Assembly: GCA_964518875.1 (NCBI GenBank) | Contig: CAZFHI010000019.1 | Coordinates: forward strand, 1 to 38,873 | From: DTU024 sp964518875 | GTDB lineage: Bacteria > Bacillota > Clostridia > Christensenellales > Aristaeellaceae | DNA length: 38,873 nt | Direction of reading: 5' to 3' | In this document: positions 8,312-16,872 of the stretch, piece after piece | How positions within the stretch are numbered: position 1 is the first letter of the stretch | Layout: the number at the start of each line of letters is the position of its first letter | Made by a program: the position numbers and the translations under genes | Notes under the pieces: model-generated | Databases searched by the model: none | What the model was told of the DNA's origin: nothing | The model's input: the letters and a program-made list of their open reading frames with translations, nothing else

Positions 8312-9110
8312 TTATAGCTTCTATACTTAGCTTAGCATCGGCTAAAGGCCCGTTCTCAGTAGGTTCGTCCTGCTCAACAACGAACCATTCCGCTCCCGCG
8401 CTTATGCCTGCATTGATGAGTTCTTTTGTGTTCTGCACGCCATGTCCAAATGGAACGTAAGCAAACGAATCGTCTTTTTTGCTTTCATCTTTAAGGCCTA
8501 TAAGCGCATACGGATCTCCAGCTATTTTTGCGCCGTTATAGTCTTTAAGATGAACGACCGGCGCCCTGCCCGTGTATTTTTTTACATATTCTATAGGATC
8601 AAGCCCTGCGTAGTGCGCCCAGCAGGTATCGATTTCACTCTTTAAAAGATCTTCCGGGATAGCGGTGTAAATAAAGTCAAGCCCATACATTTCTGAAACC
8701 TTTTTAAACTCAAAATCATGGTTGTGGTAAAGAAGCTGAAGACCGTTTTCACGGCATTTCTGTCCGACGGTGTATATAAGGCGCAAAATGCCTGCGAAGC
8801 CTGCTTCTCCGGGACGTTCTCCTTTTTCTATGTATGGAACGGCTATATATCTGCAGCCTATTTCTTTATGATATTCTATAATATTGTCTAAATTTTCACG
8901 CATGTCTTTAACGGGAACGTGGCTGGACGCGGCTGTAAGGTTGAACTCATTAAGCATGGCTTTTATTTCTTCGCTCTTGTGGCCGAAGAAACCCGCAAAT
9001 TCAACGCCTTCATACCCAAGATCCGCTAAATCATGAAGAGTTTTTCGCATATCATCTTTAACAAGATCTCTTGCTGAATATAATTGATAAGCTATTTTAA
9101 CGTTTTTCAT
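8301..9110 (-). CDS. TIM-barrel sugar-phosphate isomerase/epimerase family protein
   Basis: A 269-residue member of the xylose isomerase-like TIM-barrel superfamily (AP endonuclease 2 fold). Conserved-looking metal-site regions include GVEFAGF near 35-41, LLYHNHDFEF near 145-154 with acidic and histidine residues, EIDTCW near 176-181, VHLKDY near 203-208, and a terminal VEQDEP. No signal peptide is present, so it should act in the cytoplasm. Its ATG overlaps the stop of the Gfo/Idh gene, and such pairs commonly act in turn on inositols or on 3-keto sugars. The substrate is unknown. It has no established part in the lysine pathway, although it overlaps asd. Confidence 0.75.
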   Translation of the reverse strand: MKNVKIAYQLYSARDLVKDDMRKTLHDLADLGYEGVEFAGFFGHKSEEIKAMLNEFNLTAASSHVPVKDMRENLDNIIEYHKEIGCRYIAVPYIEKGERPGEAGFAGILRLIYTVGQKCRENGLQLLYHNHDFEFKKVSEMYGLDFIYTAIPEDLLKSEIDTCWAHYAGLDPIEYVKKYTGRAPVVHLKDYNGAKIAGDPYALIGLKDESKKDDSFAYVPFGHGVQNTKELINAGISAGAEWFVVEQDEPTENGPLADAKLSIEAINGI

Positions 9111-10204
9111 TGTTTACCTCCGTATTTATCTGCAAAATATACAGGCTTGCCGCTTTTAGCTGATTCGTATATTGCGTCTAATATTCTTGTTACGACAAGA
9201 GCCTGTTCAGGTTTTACAACAACTTCGCCTTTATTAAGTAAGGCGTTTACAAAAGCAAGCTGTTCAAGCACCTGGGCAGAATTATTAGTGCCCTGATAGT
9301 AATCCACGTTATTTGCTGTAAGATCAGGTTTTTCCATAAACTGACGGTTGTATTTTACGCCATTTATGCGCAGACCGTCGTGCATGTCCGCACCGCCCTT
9401 TGTGCCTGAAAGAACAGTTGCCGCTTCTTCTACTTCCAGCGTGTTAAGCGCCCAGCTAGCGCTAAGCATAATTGTTGCTCCGTTTTCCATAACTATAAAG
9501 CCAAATGCGCTGTCTTCAACGGTAAATAGCTTAGGATCCCAATCTCCCCATGCGTTGGCAGTTTCAGTATCGTTATTAAGCTTGTGGTAGACGGTGCCAA
9601 CCACATACTTGGGCGTATAGTTGTTCATAGTCCAAAGCGTAAGGTCAAGAGCATGTGTGCCTATATCTATAAGCGGACCGCCGCCCTGTTCATATTCGTT
9701 TAAAAAAACGCCCCATGTAGGAACGGCTCTGCGCCTTACAGCGTTTGCCTTGGCAAAGTAAATTTCGCCAAGCTCTCCGGCATCACATGCATGCTTTAGA
9801 TATAAGCTGTCCGGGCGGTAACGGTTTTGGTAGCCTATGGTTAATATTTTGCCGGTTTCTTTTGCGGCTTCGCACATAAGAAGGGCTTCTTTTGGGTTTA
9901 TTGCCATGGGCTTTTCGCACATTACGTTTTTGCCGGCATGCAGAGCGTCTACAGTTATAGTAGAATGGCTGCGGTTTGGAGTGCAGACATATACGGCGTC
10001 AAGATCCAGCTTTAATAATTCTTTGTAGTTTTCAAATACAAGGGCATCCTTCGTGCCATATTCTTCTTTGGCTTTTTCGGCTCTTTCTTTTATTATGTCG
10101 CAGAAAGCGACTAAATCCACTTTGCCAAGCTCCTTTATTGACGGCATATGTTTTTTGTTGGCTATGCCGCCGCATCCAATAATGCCGGCTCTTATCTTAT
10201 CCAT
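9107..10204 (-). CDS. Gfo/Idh/MocA family NAD(P)-dependent oxidoreductase
   Basis: A sugar or cyclitol dehydrogenase-like protein of about 365 residues. The N-terminal Rossmann motif GIIGCGGIANKKH binds the nucleotide, and the EKP motif (in MCEKPMAINP) carries the family's catalytic lysine. A GGGPLIDIGTHALDL segment follows, with the DxxxH pattern usual for the active site. The start is placed at MDKIRAG, because GGAGG lies 7-8 nt before that ATG; an upstream in-frame ATG at 10219 overlaps the ribosome site itself and is unlikely. This is the first gene of the nine-gene minus-strand operon and overlaps the isomerase gene by four bases. The substrate cannot be read from sequence. Confidence 0.82.
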   Translation of the reverse strand: MDKIRAGIIGCGGIANKKHMPSIKELGKVDLVAFCDIIKERAEKAKEEYGTKDALVFENYKELLKLDLDAVYVCTPNRSHSTITVDALHAGKNVMCEKPMAINPKEALLMCEAAKETGKILTIGYQNRYRPDSLYLKHACDAGELGEIYFAKANAVRRRAVPTWGVFLNEYEQGGGPLIDIGTHALDLTLWTMNNYTPKYVVGTVYHKLNNDTETANAWGDWDPKLFTVEDSAFGFIVMENGATIMLSASWALNTLEVEEAATVLSGTKGGADMHDGLRINGVKYNRQFMEKPDLTANNVDYYQGTNNSAQVLEQLAFVNALLNKGEVVVKPEQALVVTRILDAIYESAKSGKPVYFADKYGGKQ

Positions 10205-10234
10205 ATAAAAAACCTCCATAATTTTGATAAAACC

Positions 10235-10263
10235 ATTATAGTCAAACTAATCCTTTTTGTCTA
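10235..10263 (-). promoter_or_regulatory. Promoter of the Gfo/Idh-asd-dapAB operon
   Basis: On the minus strand TAGACA and TATAAT are separated by 17 nt, about 30 nt before the first ATG. It is the only good promoter I found for the nine genes down to dacF, whose junctions all overlap or leave at most 20 bp. The divergent plsX promoter lies 25 bp away, so one regulator could act on both. Confidence 0.75.
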
Positions 10264-10287
10264 TTGGGCCAAACTTATTAAAAGCAT

Positions 10288-10316
10288 TTGTACTTATTTA
10301 ATCTATGTGTTAATAT
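10288..10316 (+). promoter_or_regulatory. Promoter of plsX-acpP-rnc-smc-ftsY
   Basis: TTGTAC and TAATAT with a 17-nt spacer, followed by GGGAGG and the plsX start. The leader is short (about 20 nt). I see no FapR-type operator that I can support. Confidence 0.65.
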
Positions 10317-10341
10317 ATAACACAAGAGGGAGGATGGGAAT

Positions 10342-11337
10342 TTGCGCATTTATGTAGACTGCCAAGGCGGCGATAACGCCCCACAGGCTCAAGTACTGGG
10401 CGCTGTTGAAGTTCTTAAAGAATACCCGGATTTAGAGCTTATTTTAGCTGGAAATGAAAAATCTATCAGAGAGCTGCTTAAAAACAGCGATTTGAGCCGG
10501 GTAAAAATAGAAAACTGTGAAGACAGCATTTCAAATCATGAGTCGCCTGCGCTTGCAATACGCCAAAAAAAAGACTCGAGCATAGTAAAAGGCATGCTTA
10601 AGCTTCGCAACAAAGAAGCGGACGGATTTGTTTCCTCAGGCTCCACCGGCGCTGTGCTTTTGGGCGGAATGTTGCGTCTTGGAAGAATACCTGGCATAGA
10701 CAGGCCCGCATTAGCCCCTCTTATCCCAAACGGCAAGGGACAGTTTTTGCTTATAGACTGCGGAGCAAATGTAGACTGCAAGCCTGAATACCTTTTGCAG
10801 TTTGCCGCAATGGGCGAAGCATACATGAAAATTGTAAAAGGCATAAAAAGCCCAAGAATAGGTCTTGCGAATATAGGCGAAGAAGCTGAAAAGGGCAACG
10901 CTCTTGTAAAGGCAAGTTACCCTATGCTAAAAAACTCCCCGTTTAATTTTGTTGGCAATATAGAGGCCCGTTATATAACGGCAGACAAGGCGGACGTTAT
11001 AGTATGCGACGGCTTTGTTGGCAACATAATACTTAAATTTATGGAAGGCGTTGCAAAAACTCTGCTTTCTATGATAAAAACAGAGCTGCTTGCGGATACA
11101 CGCTCAAAATTTGGAGCGCTTATGGCAAAGCCTGCTTTTAAGCGCGTTAAAACATCGCTGGATTATAAAGAAATAGGCGGCGCGCCGCTGCTTGGCGTGC
11201 AGGGCTCAGTTGTAAAAGCCCACGGCTCAAGCGATGAAAGGGCTTTTGCAAACGCAATAAGACAATGCATCAACATGGTAAAGGGCGACATAGCCAAAGC
11301 CATTGCTGATAATATACAAAGTATTAAAGAGGTGTAA
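10342..11337 (+). CDS. plsX: Phosphate acyltransferase PlsX
   Basis: Transfers acyl groups from acyl carrier protein to phosphate, giving acyl-phosphate for the PlsY step of phospholipid synthesis. The N terminus RIYVDCQGGDNAP corresponds to the family signature (usually DAMGGDxAP, here with CQ in place of AM). SSGSTGA near residues 98-104 and the CDGFVGNI segment near 220-227 are further hallmarks. The start codon is TTG, eight bases after GGGAGG; the ATG inside the leader is out of frame and soon closed. It heads the classical plsX-acpP-rnc-smc-ftsY order, though fabD and fabG are missing between plsX and acpP. Confidence 0.93.
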   Translation: MRIYVDCQGGDNAPQAQVLGAVEVLKEYPDLELILAGNEKSIRELLKNSDLSRVKIENCEDSISNHESPALAIRQKKDSSIVKGMLKLRNKEADGFVSSGSTGAVLLGGMLRLGRIPGIDRPALAPLIPNGKGQFLLIDCGANVDCKPEYLLQFAAMGEAYMKIVKGIKSPRIGLANIGEEAEKGNALVKASYPMLKNSPFNFVGNIEARYITADKADVIVCDGFVGNIILKFMEGVAKTLLSMIKTELLADTRSKFGALMAKPAFKRVKTSLDYKEIGGAPLLGVQGSVVKAHGSSDERAFANAIRQCINMVKGDIAKAIADNIQSIKEV

Positions 11338-11339
11338 AT

Positions 11340-11573
11340 ATGGTTTTAGAAACAGTTAAAAAAATGATAGCAAACCAGCTTAAGGTAGACGAAAGCCGTG
11401 TGGTAGAGGATGCGCGGCTTGTTGAGGACCTAGGCGCTGACAGCGCGAATATAATGGTGCTTATTATGGACCTTGAAGACGAGTACAACATGCAGGTTGA
11501 AGACAGCGCCATAACAGAGCTTAAAACTGTTGGAGATGTTGTTAAATACATAGAAAAAGCAACACAAGCATAA
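11340..11573 (+). CDS. acpP: Acyl carrier protein
   Basis: A small acidic protein of 77 residues that carries acyl intermediates on a phosphopantetheine arm. The modification site is S35 in LGADSAN, then a helix and the TVGDVVKYIE C-terminal pattern. The usual DSLDxVEL recognition helix is altered here to DSANIMVLI, replacing the conserved L, D and E, while the surrounding ACP fold signature is intact. It begins two bases after the plsX stop, with GAGGTG as ribosome site. The altered helix may reflect a lineage-specific ACP or a specialised partner set. Confidence 0.9.
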   Translation: MVLETVKKMIANQLKVDESRVVEDARLVEDLGADSANIMVLIMDLEDEYNMQVEDSAITELKTVGDVVKYIEKATQA

Positions 11574-11589
11574 TAAATATAACAAGGTT

Positions 11590-11614
11590 GCTGCTGCCAA
11601 ACACAGCAGCTTTT
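11590..11614 (+). terminator. Hairpin between acpP and rnc (attenuator-like)
   Basis: A perfect 7-bp stem GCTGCTG/CAGCAGC with a 7-nt loop, followed by four T residues and an AT-rich run. It resembles a partial intrinsic terminator. The rnc start codon follows the stem by only eight bases, so it may also hinder ribosome loading there. Confidence 0.55.
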
Positions 11615-11618
11615 AATA

Positions 11619-12311
11619 ATGCAAAGAAATATAAATACATTAGAAAAAAAGCTGGAATATAGCTTTAAAAACAAAAAGCTGCTTGAATTAGCTCTTACAC
11701 ATGCAAGCCTTGACGGTGATAATAACCAAAGGCTTGAATTTTTAGGCGACGCTGTGCTTGAGCTTGTTATAAGCAAGATGATTTATGACATAATTCCAGC
11801 CATGCCGGAAGGGGAAATGACCCGCATGCGCGCAAAAATCGTATGCGAAGACGGTCTCTTGCAGACGGCTGAAAAAATCCAGCTTAGCAGCTATATAAAA
11901 ATGCAAAAATCATTTGAACAAAAGGGAGGGCGCCATGTAAAAAGCGTGTCAGGCGACGCGCTTGAAGCTGTTCTCGGAGCTATATTTTTAGACGGCGGCT
12001 TAGATAAGGCGTCGCACACTATACACATTTTGTTTAAAGACAGCATACAAAGAAGCAATAAGAAAAAAGACTACAAGACTATGCTTCAGGAAAAACTGCA
12101 GAGCATAGGACTTCCTTTGCCAAATTATTCTCTTATTAAAGAGGAAGGACCGGATCATGCCCCTACGTTTACATGCGGCGTGCAATTCTGTGAAGGCGGA
12201 TTTGCGCAGGGCACTGCCGGTTCGATAAAACAAGCCGAGCAGGAAGCAGCAAAGCTTGCACTTCAATCCATATATTTAAAGGAGACTTTTAATGAAGCTG
12301 AAAAGCCTTAA
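11619..12311 (+). CDS. rnc: Ribonuclease III
   Basis: Cleaves double-stranded RNA in rRNA and mRNA processing. The catalytic signature RLEFLGDAVLEL has E40 and D44, with the second metal-binding pair D113 and E116 in GDALEAVLGAIFLDGG. A C-terminal double-stranded RNA-binding domain runs from about residue 152 to 225. The 230-residue length is normal and the N terminus aligns well with the family, yet no Shine-Dalgarno sequence is visible; the region before the ATG is instead the 3' arm of the hairpin. The end overlaps smc by 20 bases. Confidence 0.95.
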   Translation: MQRNINTLEKKLEYSFKNKKLLELALTHASLDGDNNQRLEFLGDAVLELVISKMIYDIIPAMPEGEMTRMRAKIVCEDGLLQTAEKIQLSSYIKMQKSFEQKGGRHVKSVSGDALEAVLGAIFLDGGLDKASHTIHILFKDSIQRSNKKKDYKTMLQEKLQSIGLPLPNYSLIKEEGPDHAPTFTCGVQFCEGGFAQGTAGSIKQAEQEAAKLALQSIYLKETFNEAEKP

Positions 12312-15300
12312 TATATATGGCTTTAAATCTTTCGCTGATAAAACAGAGCTGTTTTTTGACAAGGGCATTACAGGAATAGTAGGTCCAAACGGATCTGGCA
12401 AAAGCAATATAGCGGATGCAGTTCGATGGGCTCTTGGGGAGCAGAGCCCCAAAGCCTTGCGCGGATCTAAGATGGAAGACGTTATTTTTAACGGCACGGA
12501 GAACAGAAAAGCTTTGCCTTACTGCGAAGTGTCGCTTGTTTTTGACAACGAGGACGGCTTTCTTCAAAGCGAATATACAGAGGTAATGGTGACAAGGCGC
12601 GTCTACCGCAGCGGAGAAGGGGAATACTATTTAAATAAAAGCGCATGCCGCCTTAAAAACATATTGGAGCTTTTCAGAGACACCGGCGTTGGTAAAGAAG
12701 GCTATTCAATTATAGGCCAGGGAAGAATAGACGATATACTTTCAGCGAAAAGCGAGCAGCGGCGCGAAGTCTTTGAAGAAGCGGCGGGAATTGTTACGTT
12801 CCGCGTGCGTAAGGAAGAAGCAGAGAAAAAGCTTCAAAAAACCGAAGAAAACCTTATGCGCGTAAATGATTTAATAGAAGAAATTTCGTTGCGACTTAAT
12901 CCGCTTAAAAAGCAGGCAAAGGATGCCCAGGAATATTTATTGCATGCAGAACGTTTAAAGCAGCTTGAGCTTAATATATTTATAATAAAGCAGGAAAAGC
13001 TCAAACAGCGCATGCAGTCTATAGGTGAAAAAATAGCTGTTTATAACGAATCTATTGAAGATGCCAAAAAAAATATAGACATGCTTTCAAAGCGGCGAAG
13101 TGAAATCGAAATAGAGCAGGAAAAGCTTGATAATTTTGAAAGTCAGCATAGAAAAGAGCAGCTTAAAATAAGCGAAGGCTTGCAGGAAATAGGAAAACAA
13201 GAAGAAAGAAAGCAGGCTGAAATTGATTCTCTTGTAAAAGAAGCCGAACAGCTTTTAGAAGAGGCGCAGCAGGCTGAACAAAGACTAAGCGTGCTTGTAA
13301 ATACAAAAAACGATGCGAGCGCTTTGCAAAAGGCTAAAGAACAGAAGCTTTTATTATTAAACGGACAACTTGCGCGGGAAAAAGAAAAGCTTAATGCGCT
13401 TGAGGCTCAAGAAAAAAAAGAACAAACGTCTCTTGACGAGCAGCGGGATATGCTTCTTAAAGCTGTAAACAGTATTGCAGACGCTAAAACGCTTGAAACA
13501 AAGCACCAGACGCTTCTTTATCAGCTCAATGAACGCCAGAAACAAGTTGAAGCGACGTTAAAAAAGCAGAAAAGTAGTCTTGCAAAAGGCAGAGAATTTA
13601 TAAATACTCTTGAAAACAACGCAAAAGAATCCGAAGAAAAAGCAATAACGCTTAAGAAAAAATACGACGAGCTTTCAATTATTGACAGTAAAAACGCTTT
13701 AAACTTACAAGAAGCCAAAGAAAAAGAAAGAAAGCTCGCACAGGACGTCAGCGTAATTCAGAGCAGGCTTGCTTTGCTTAATGAAATGTCCGAAGGTTAC
13801 GAAGGATATTACAGTGCTGTAAAACAAGCGCTTAAATTCAGCCGCGGCGATAAGCGCGTTCACGGCGTTATCGCAAAAATTATACATGTACCAAAGCAGT
13901 ACGAAACAGCGATAGACATGCTTCTTGGCGGGCAACTTCAGCATATAGTAACGCAGGATGAAGAAACCGCTCAGAAAATAATTAATTACCTTAGGGAAAA
14001 TCGTCTTGGAAGAACTACGTTTTTACCTATTACTTCAGTAAAAGGCCGCAAACTTGAGCAATACGAAAGACGGGCTTTAGATATAGAAGGCTGTATAGGC
14101 GTTGCAAGCGAGCTTATTTCATTCGACGAAAAATACAGAGGCATAGTGGAAAGCATGCTTGGAAGGTGTGTTATTACACAGGACCTTAACAGCGCCATAG
14201 CAGTTATGCGTGCAGGAAAGTATAGATTCAACGCGGTAACATTGCAGGGCGACGTTATGCGTTCCGGCGGCTCTATGACCGGAGGAACTTCGAAAAGCCA
14301 ATCCGTAAGTCTTTTGGGAAGAGAAAGGCAAAGAAAAGAGCTTGCCGAAAAGCTTGAAAGCGCTAAGAGTTTACTTATAGATGAAAGAAAAAATATAAAT
14401 CTATTAGCGAATGAATATACAAAAACGCGCGCAGACTTGTCTGAAATAGATAAACAATTAAATGACGCAATGCTTACAAAAGCTCTTGATAAAGAAAAGC
14501 TTACAAGCGCCTTACAAGAATATAAAAAACAAGAGGAAAGCCTTAACGAAACATTAAACGCTCAATCACAAATAGCTTTAGCGCTTGAAGATATGCAAAA
14601 AGATTTGGAAAAAGCTAAAAACTTAAGTGAAAGCCGTTCCGTGGATCAGAAAGCGCTGAATGATAAAATAAAGACAATTCAAACCGCGCTTTATAATATA
14701 CAGCAAAAAACGGAACTTCAGCGTGACAAAGTGCAACAGGCTTTAATTGCACAGCAAGCGGCGCAGCATGAGCTTGATATGATGCAAAAGGAAGCGGATT
14801 ACGCTGAAAAGGAACGGAACAATTTACAAAATACCATAAGCAAAAACAAAATAAGCGCTGAAGAAGCTGAAAAAAAGTCAAATGAACTGCGCTTAGAGCT
14901 AAAAAAGATTGTGGAACAGCACAAAAAACTGCAGTCAAAAAACAGCTTTATGCAGGAAGGGTCATCCAGAATAGATGAACGCAGAAAGGAATTAAATAAT
15001 CTTAGGAAAAAGGCGGACTACGAAACAGAATTAAGCCATAGTGAAATGAACGACCAGAGCGAAAAACTTCACAGAGCAGAGCTTCTTTACGCAAGAAGCG
15101 AAGACGAACGCAACACTATGGCGTCAAATATATTTTCTAAATACGAAATAACATATGCTCAAGCGCTTAACCATAGGTTTGACAAGGCTCCGTCAGTTCA
15201 GTCTATGGAAAAAGAAGCGCAGGAAAAGCGCGGCGCAATAAAACAGCTTGAGCCAATAAACGCGCATGCGGTAGAAGAATTTGCGCAGACAAAAGCGCGT

Positions 15301-15852
15301 TATGATGAAATGCTCATTCAAAAAAACGACGCTGAAAAAGCAAAGCAGGATCTTAACGAGCTTATAGCGCATCTTATAAAAGAGATGGAAACGCAATTTA
15401 CATTTGAATTCAACAGACTCGGCGTTTATTTTGAAGAATGCTTTAAAAGGCTTTTTGGCGGCGGCAAAGCTACGCTTAAATTGAGCGATCCAAGTTCACC
15501 ATTAACATGCGATATAGAGATAAGCGCGCAGCCTCCCGGAAAGCGGCTTCAGCTTTTAAGCCTTTTATCAGGCGGAGAAAGAGCTTTGACTGCTATTGCT
15601 ATACTTTTTGCAATGCTTAAAATAAAGCCGACTCCATTTTGCATACTTGACGAAATAGAAGCGGCTCTGGATGACGCAAATATAGGACACTTTGCGGATT
15701 TCCTTTTTGAATTTTCAAAAACCACGCAGTTTATTGTTGTGACGCACAGAAAGGGCACTATGGAAAGCTGCGATGCATTGTACGGCGTAGCCATGCAGGA
15801 AAAAGGCGTAAGCACGATGGTGTCAGTAGACCTGGAAGATTATAAAATTTAA
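12292..15852 (+). CDS. smc: Chromosome segregation/condensation protein SMC
   Basis: The large ATPase of the bacterial condensin complex (with ScpA and ScpB, not encoded here). Walker A GPNGSGKSN is at residues 31-39. Two long coiled-coil arms follow, rich in E, K and Q, interrupted by a hinge at roughly 500-670 containing GGQLQHIVT and GGSMTGG. The C-terminal head has the LLSGGERALTA signature and the Walker B ILDEIEAALDD. At 1186 residues it has full length. The gene overlaps rnc and is followed by ftsY after nine bases, the standard Bacillota order. Confidence 0.97.
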   Translation: MKLKSLNIYGFKSFADKTELFFDKGITGIVGPNGSGKSNIADAVRWALGEQSPKALRGSKMEDVIFNGTENRKALPYCEVSLVFDNEDGFLQSEYTEVMVTRRVYRSGEGEYYLNKSACRLKNILELFRDTGVGKEGYSIIGQGRIDDILSAKSEQRREVFEEAAGIVTFRVRKEEAEKKLQKTEENLMRVNDLIEEISLRLNPLKKQAKDAQEYLLHAERLKQLELNIFIIKQEKLKQRMQSIGEKIAVYNESIEDAKKNIDMLSKRRSEIEIEQEKLDNFESQHRKEQLKISEGLQEIGKQEERKQAEIDSLVKEAEQLLEEAQQAEQRLSVLVNTKNDASALQKAKEQKLLLLNGQLAREKEKLNALEAQEKKEQTSLDEQRDMLLKAVNSIADAKTLETKHQTLLYQLNERQKQVEATLKKQKSSLAKGREFINTLENNAKESEEKAITLKKKYDELSIIDSKNALNLQEAKEKERKLAQDVSVIQSRLALLNEMSEGYEGYYSAVKQALKFSRGDKRVHGVIAKIIHVPKQYETAIDMLLGGQLQHIVTQDEETAQKIINYLRENRLGRTTFLPITSVKGRKLEQYERRALDIEGCIGVASELISFDEKYRGIVESMLGRCVITQDLNSAIAVMRAGKYRFNAVTLQGDVMRSGGSMTGGTSKSQSVSLLGRERQRKELAEKLESAKSLLIDERKNINLLANEYTKTRADLSEIDKQLNDAMLTKALDKEKLTSALQEYKKQEESLNETLNAQSQIALALEDMQKDLEKAKNLSESRSVDQKALNDKIKTIQTALYNIQQKTELQRDKVQQALIAQQAAQHELDMMQKEADYAEKERNNLQNTISKNKISAEEAEKKSNELRLELKKIVEQHKKLQSKNSFMQEGSSRIDERRKELNNLRKKADYETELSHSEMNDQSEKLHRAELLYARSEDERNTMASNIFSKYEITYAQALNHRFDKAPSVQSMEKEAQEKRGAIKQLEPINAHAVEEFAQTKARYDEMLIQKNDAEKAKQDLNELIAHLIKEMETQFTFEFNRLGVYFEECFKRLFGGGKATLKLSDPSSPLTCDIEISAQPPGKRLQLLSLLSGGERALTAIAILFAMLKIKPTPFCILDEIEAALDDANIGHFADFLFEFSKTTQFIVVTHRKGTMESCDALYGVAMQEKGVSTMVSVDLEDYKI

Positions 15853-15861
15853 GGAGAAAAT

Positions 15862-16767
15862 ATGGCAAAAGAAGGATTTTTTTCAAGACTTAAGGCAGGC
15901 TTGCAAAAAGCACGCTCTGGATTTACCGACAGGGTAGATGATCTTGTGCAGAACAGCGCAGTAATAGATGAAGATTTCTATGAAGATTTAATTGACATAT
16001 TGATAATGAGCGATGCAGGCGTAAAAGCGTCAGAAAACCTTGTTGATGAGCTTAAAAAGAGGGTAGAGCGGGAGCATGTAAAAGATTCTGCGGAAGCGCG
16101 CGAAATGTTAAAGGAAATTATGTCAGAGAATATGAATGTTCCGCGTCCGCCCCTAAAATGGCCTATGGTTATGTTCGTTGTAGGCGTAAACGGTGTAGGC
16201 AAAACTACAACGGTCGGCAAGCTCGCTATGCGCTTTAAGGAAATAGGCAGAAGTGTAATTCTTGCCGCGGCAGATACGTTTAGAGCTGCGGCAGACGATC
16301 AGCTTGCCGTATGGGCAGAACGCGCCAACGTGCCGCTTATAAAACATCAGATGGGTTCAGACCCTGCGGCAGTTGTGTTTGACGCCGTGCAGTCTGCCAA
16401 GGCCCGAGGAACAGACCTCGTAATTGTGGATACGGCAGGAAGGCTTCATAATAAGAAAAATCTTATGGAAGAGCTTGGCAAAATGCGCAGGGTTATAGAC
16501 AGAGAATTCCCGGAAGCTACAGTTCGCTCTATGCTTGTGCTTGACGCTACCACCGGTCAAAACGGTTTGAACCAAGCCAAGGAGTTTAAAGAAGCAGCAG
16601 AAATAAACGGCATTATATTAACCAAATTAGATGGTACGGCAAAAGGCGGTATTGTAATTGCAATACGCAACGAGCTTAACATACCTGTTTGGTATATAGG
16701 CGTTGGTGAGGGAATAGACGACCTGCAGGCTTTTGACGCAAAGGAATTTGTTGAAGCGCTTTTCTAA
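15862..16767 (+). CDS. ftsY: Signal recognition particle receptor FtsY
   Basis: The GTPase that docks the signal recognition particle at the membrane for co-translational insertion. The P-loop is GVNGVGKTTT at residues 108-117, DTFRAAADDQL follows the N-G junction, DTAGR lies near 190-195, and TKLDGTAKGG near 253-262. Its acidic A domain is short, as is common in Gram-positive bacteria, for a total of 301 residues. AAGGAG precedes the ATG. It closes the plsX operon. A weak AT-rich hairpin (AAAAACG/CGTTTTT, 12-nt loop) directly after the stop may act as its terminator. Confidence 0.96.
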   Translation: MAKEGFFSRLKAGLQKARSGFTDRVDDLVQNSAVIDEDFYEDLIDILIMSDAGVKASENLVDELKKRVEREHVKDSAEAREMLKEIMSENMNVPRPPLKWPMVMFVVGVNGVGKTTTVGKLAMRFKEIGRSVILAAADTFRAAADDQLAVWAERANVPLIKHQMGSDPAAVVFDAVQSAKARGTDLVIVDTAGRLHNKKNLMEELGKMRRVIDREFPEATVRSMLVLDATTGQNGLNQAKEFKEAAEINGIILTKLDGTAKGGIVIAIRNELNIPVWYIGVGEGIDDLQAFDAKEFVEALF

Positions 16768-16791
16768 AAAAACGAAAAAAATACACCGTTT

Positions 16792-16822
16792 TTGTATAAA
16801 ATATACAACTATCTGCTATATT
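16792..16822 (+). promoter_or_regulatory. Promoter and perfect dyad upstream of iorA
   Basis: A perfect 17-bp dyad, TTGTATA-AAA-TATACAA, lies at 16792-16808. It is followed by an extended -10 box, TGC-TATATT, at 16814-16822. The dyad occupies the -35 region, so a dimeric regulator bound there would block or control the promoter. TTGTAT at the start of the dyad could serve as a -35 box with a long 19-nt spacer. This region separates the housekeeping operon from the aromatic-catabolism genes. Confidence 0.5.
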
Positions 16823-16872
16823 ATGAGCAACTAAAGTAGTGTTGACTTTAGCAAGCGAAAGAAGGGACTTTT

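Noticed and set aside
10205..10341. A lysine riboswitch or T-box leader for the DAP operon
   Set aside because: The space between promoter and first ATG is only about 30 nt, too short for either element, and none of their signature sequences appears.
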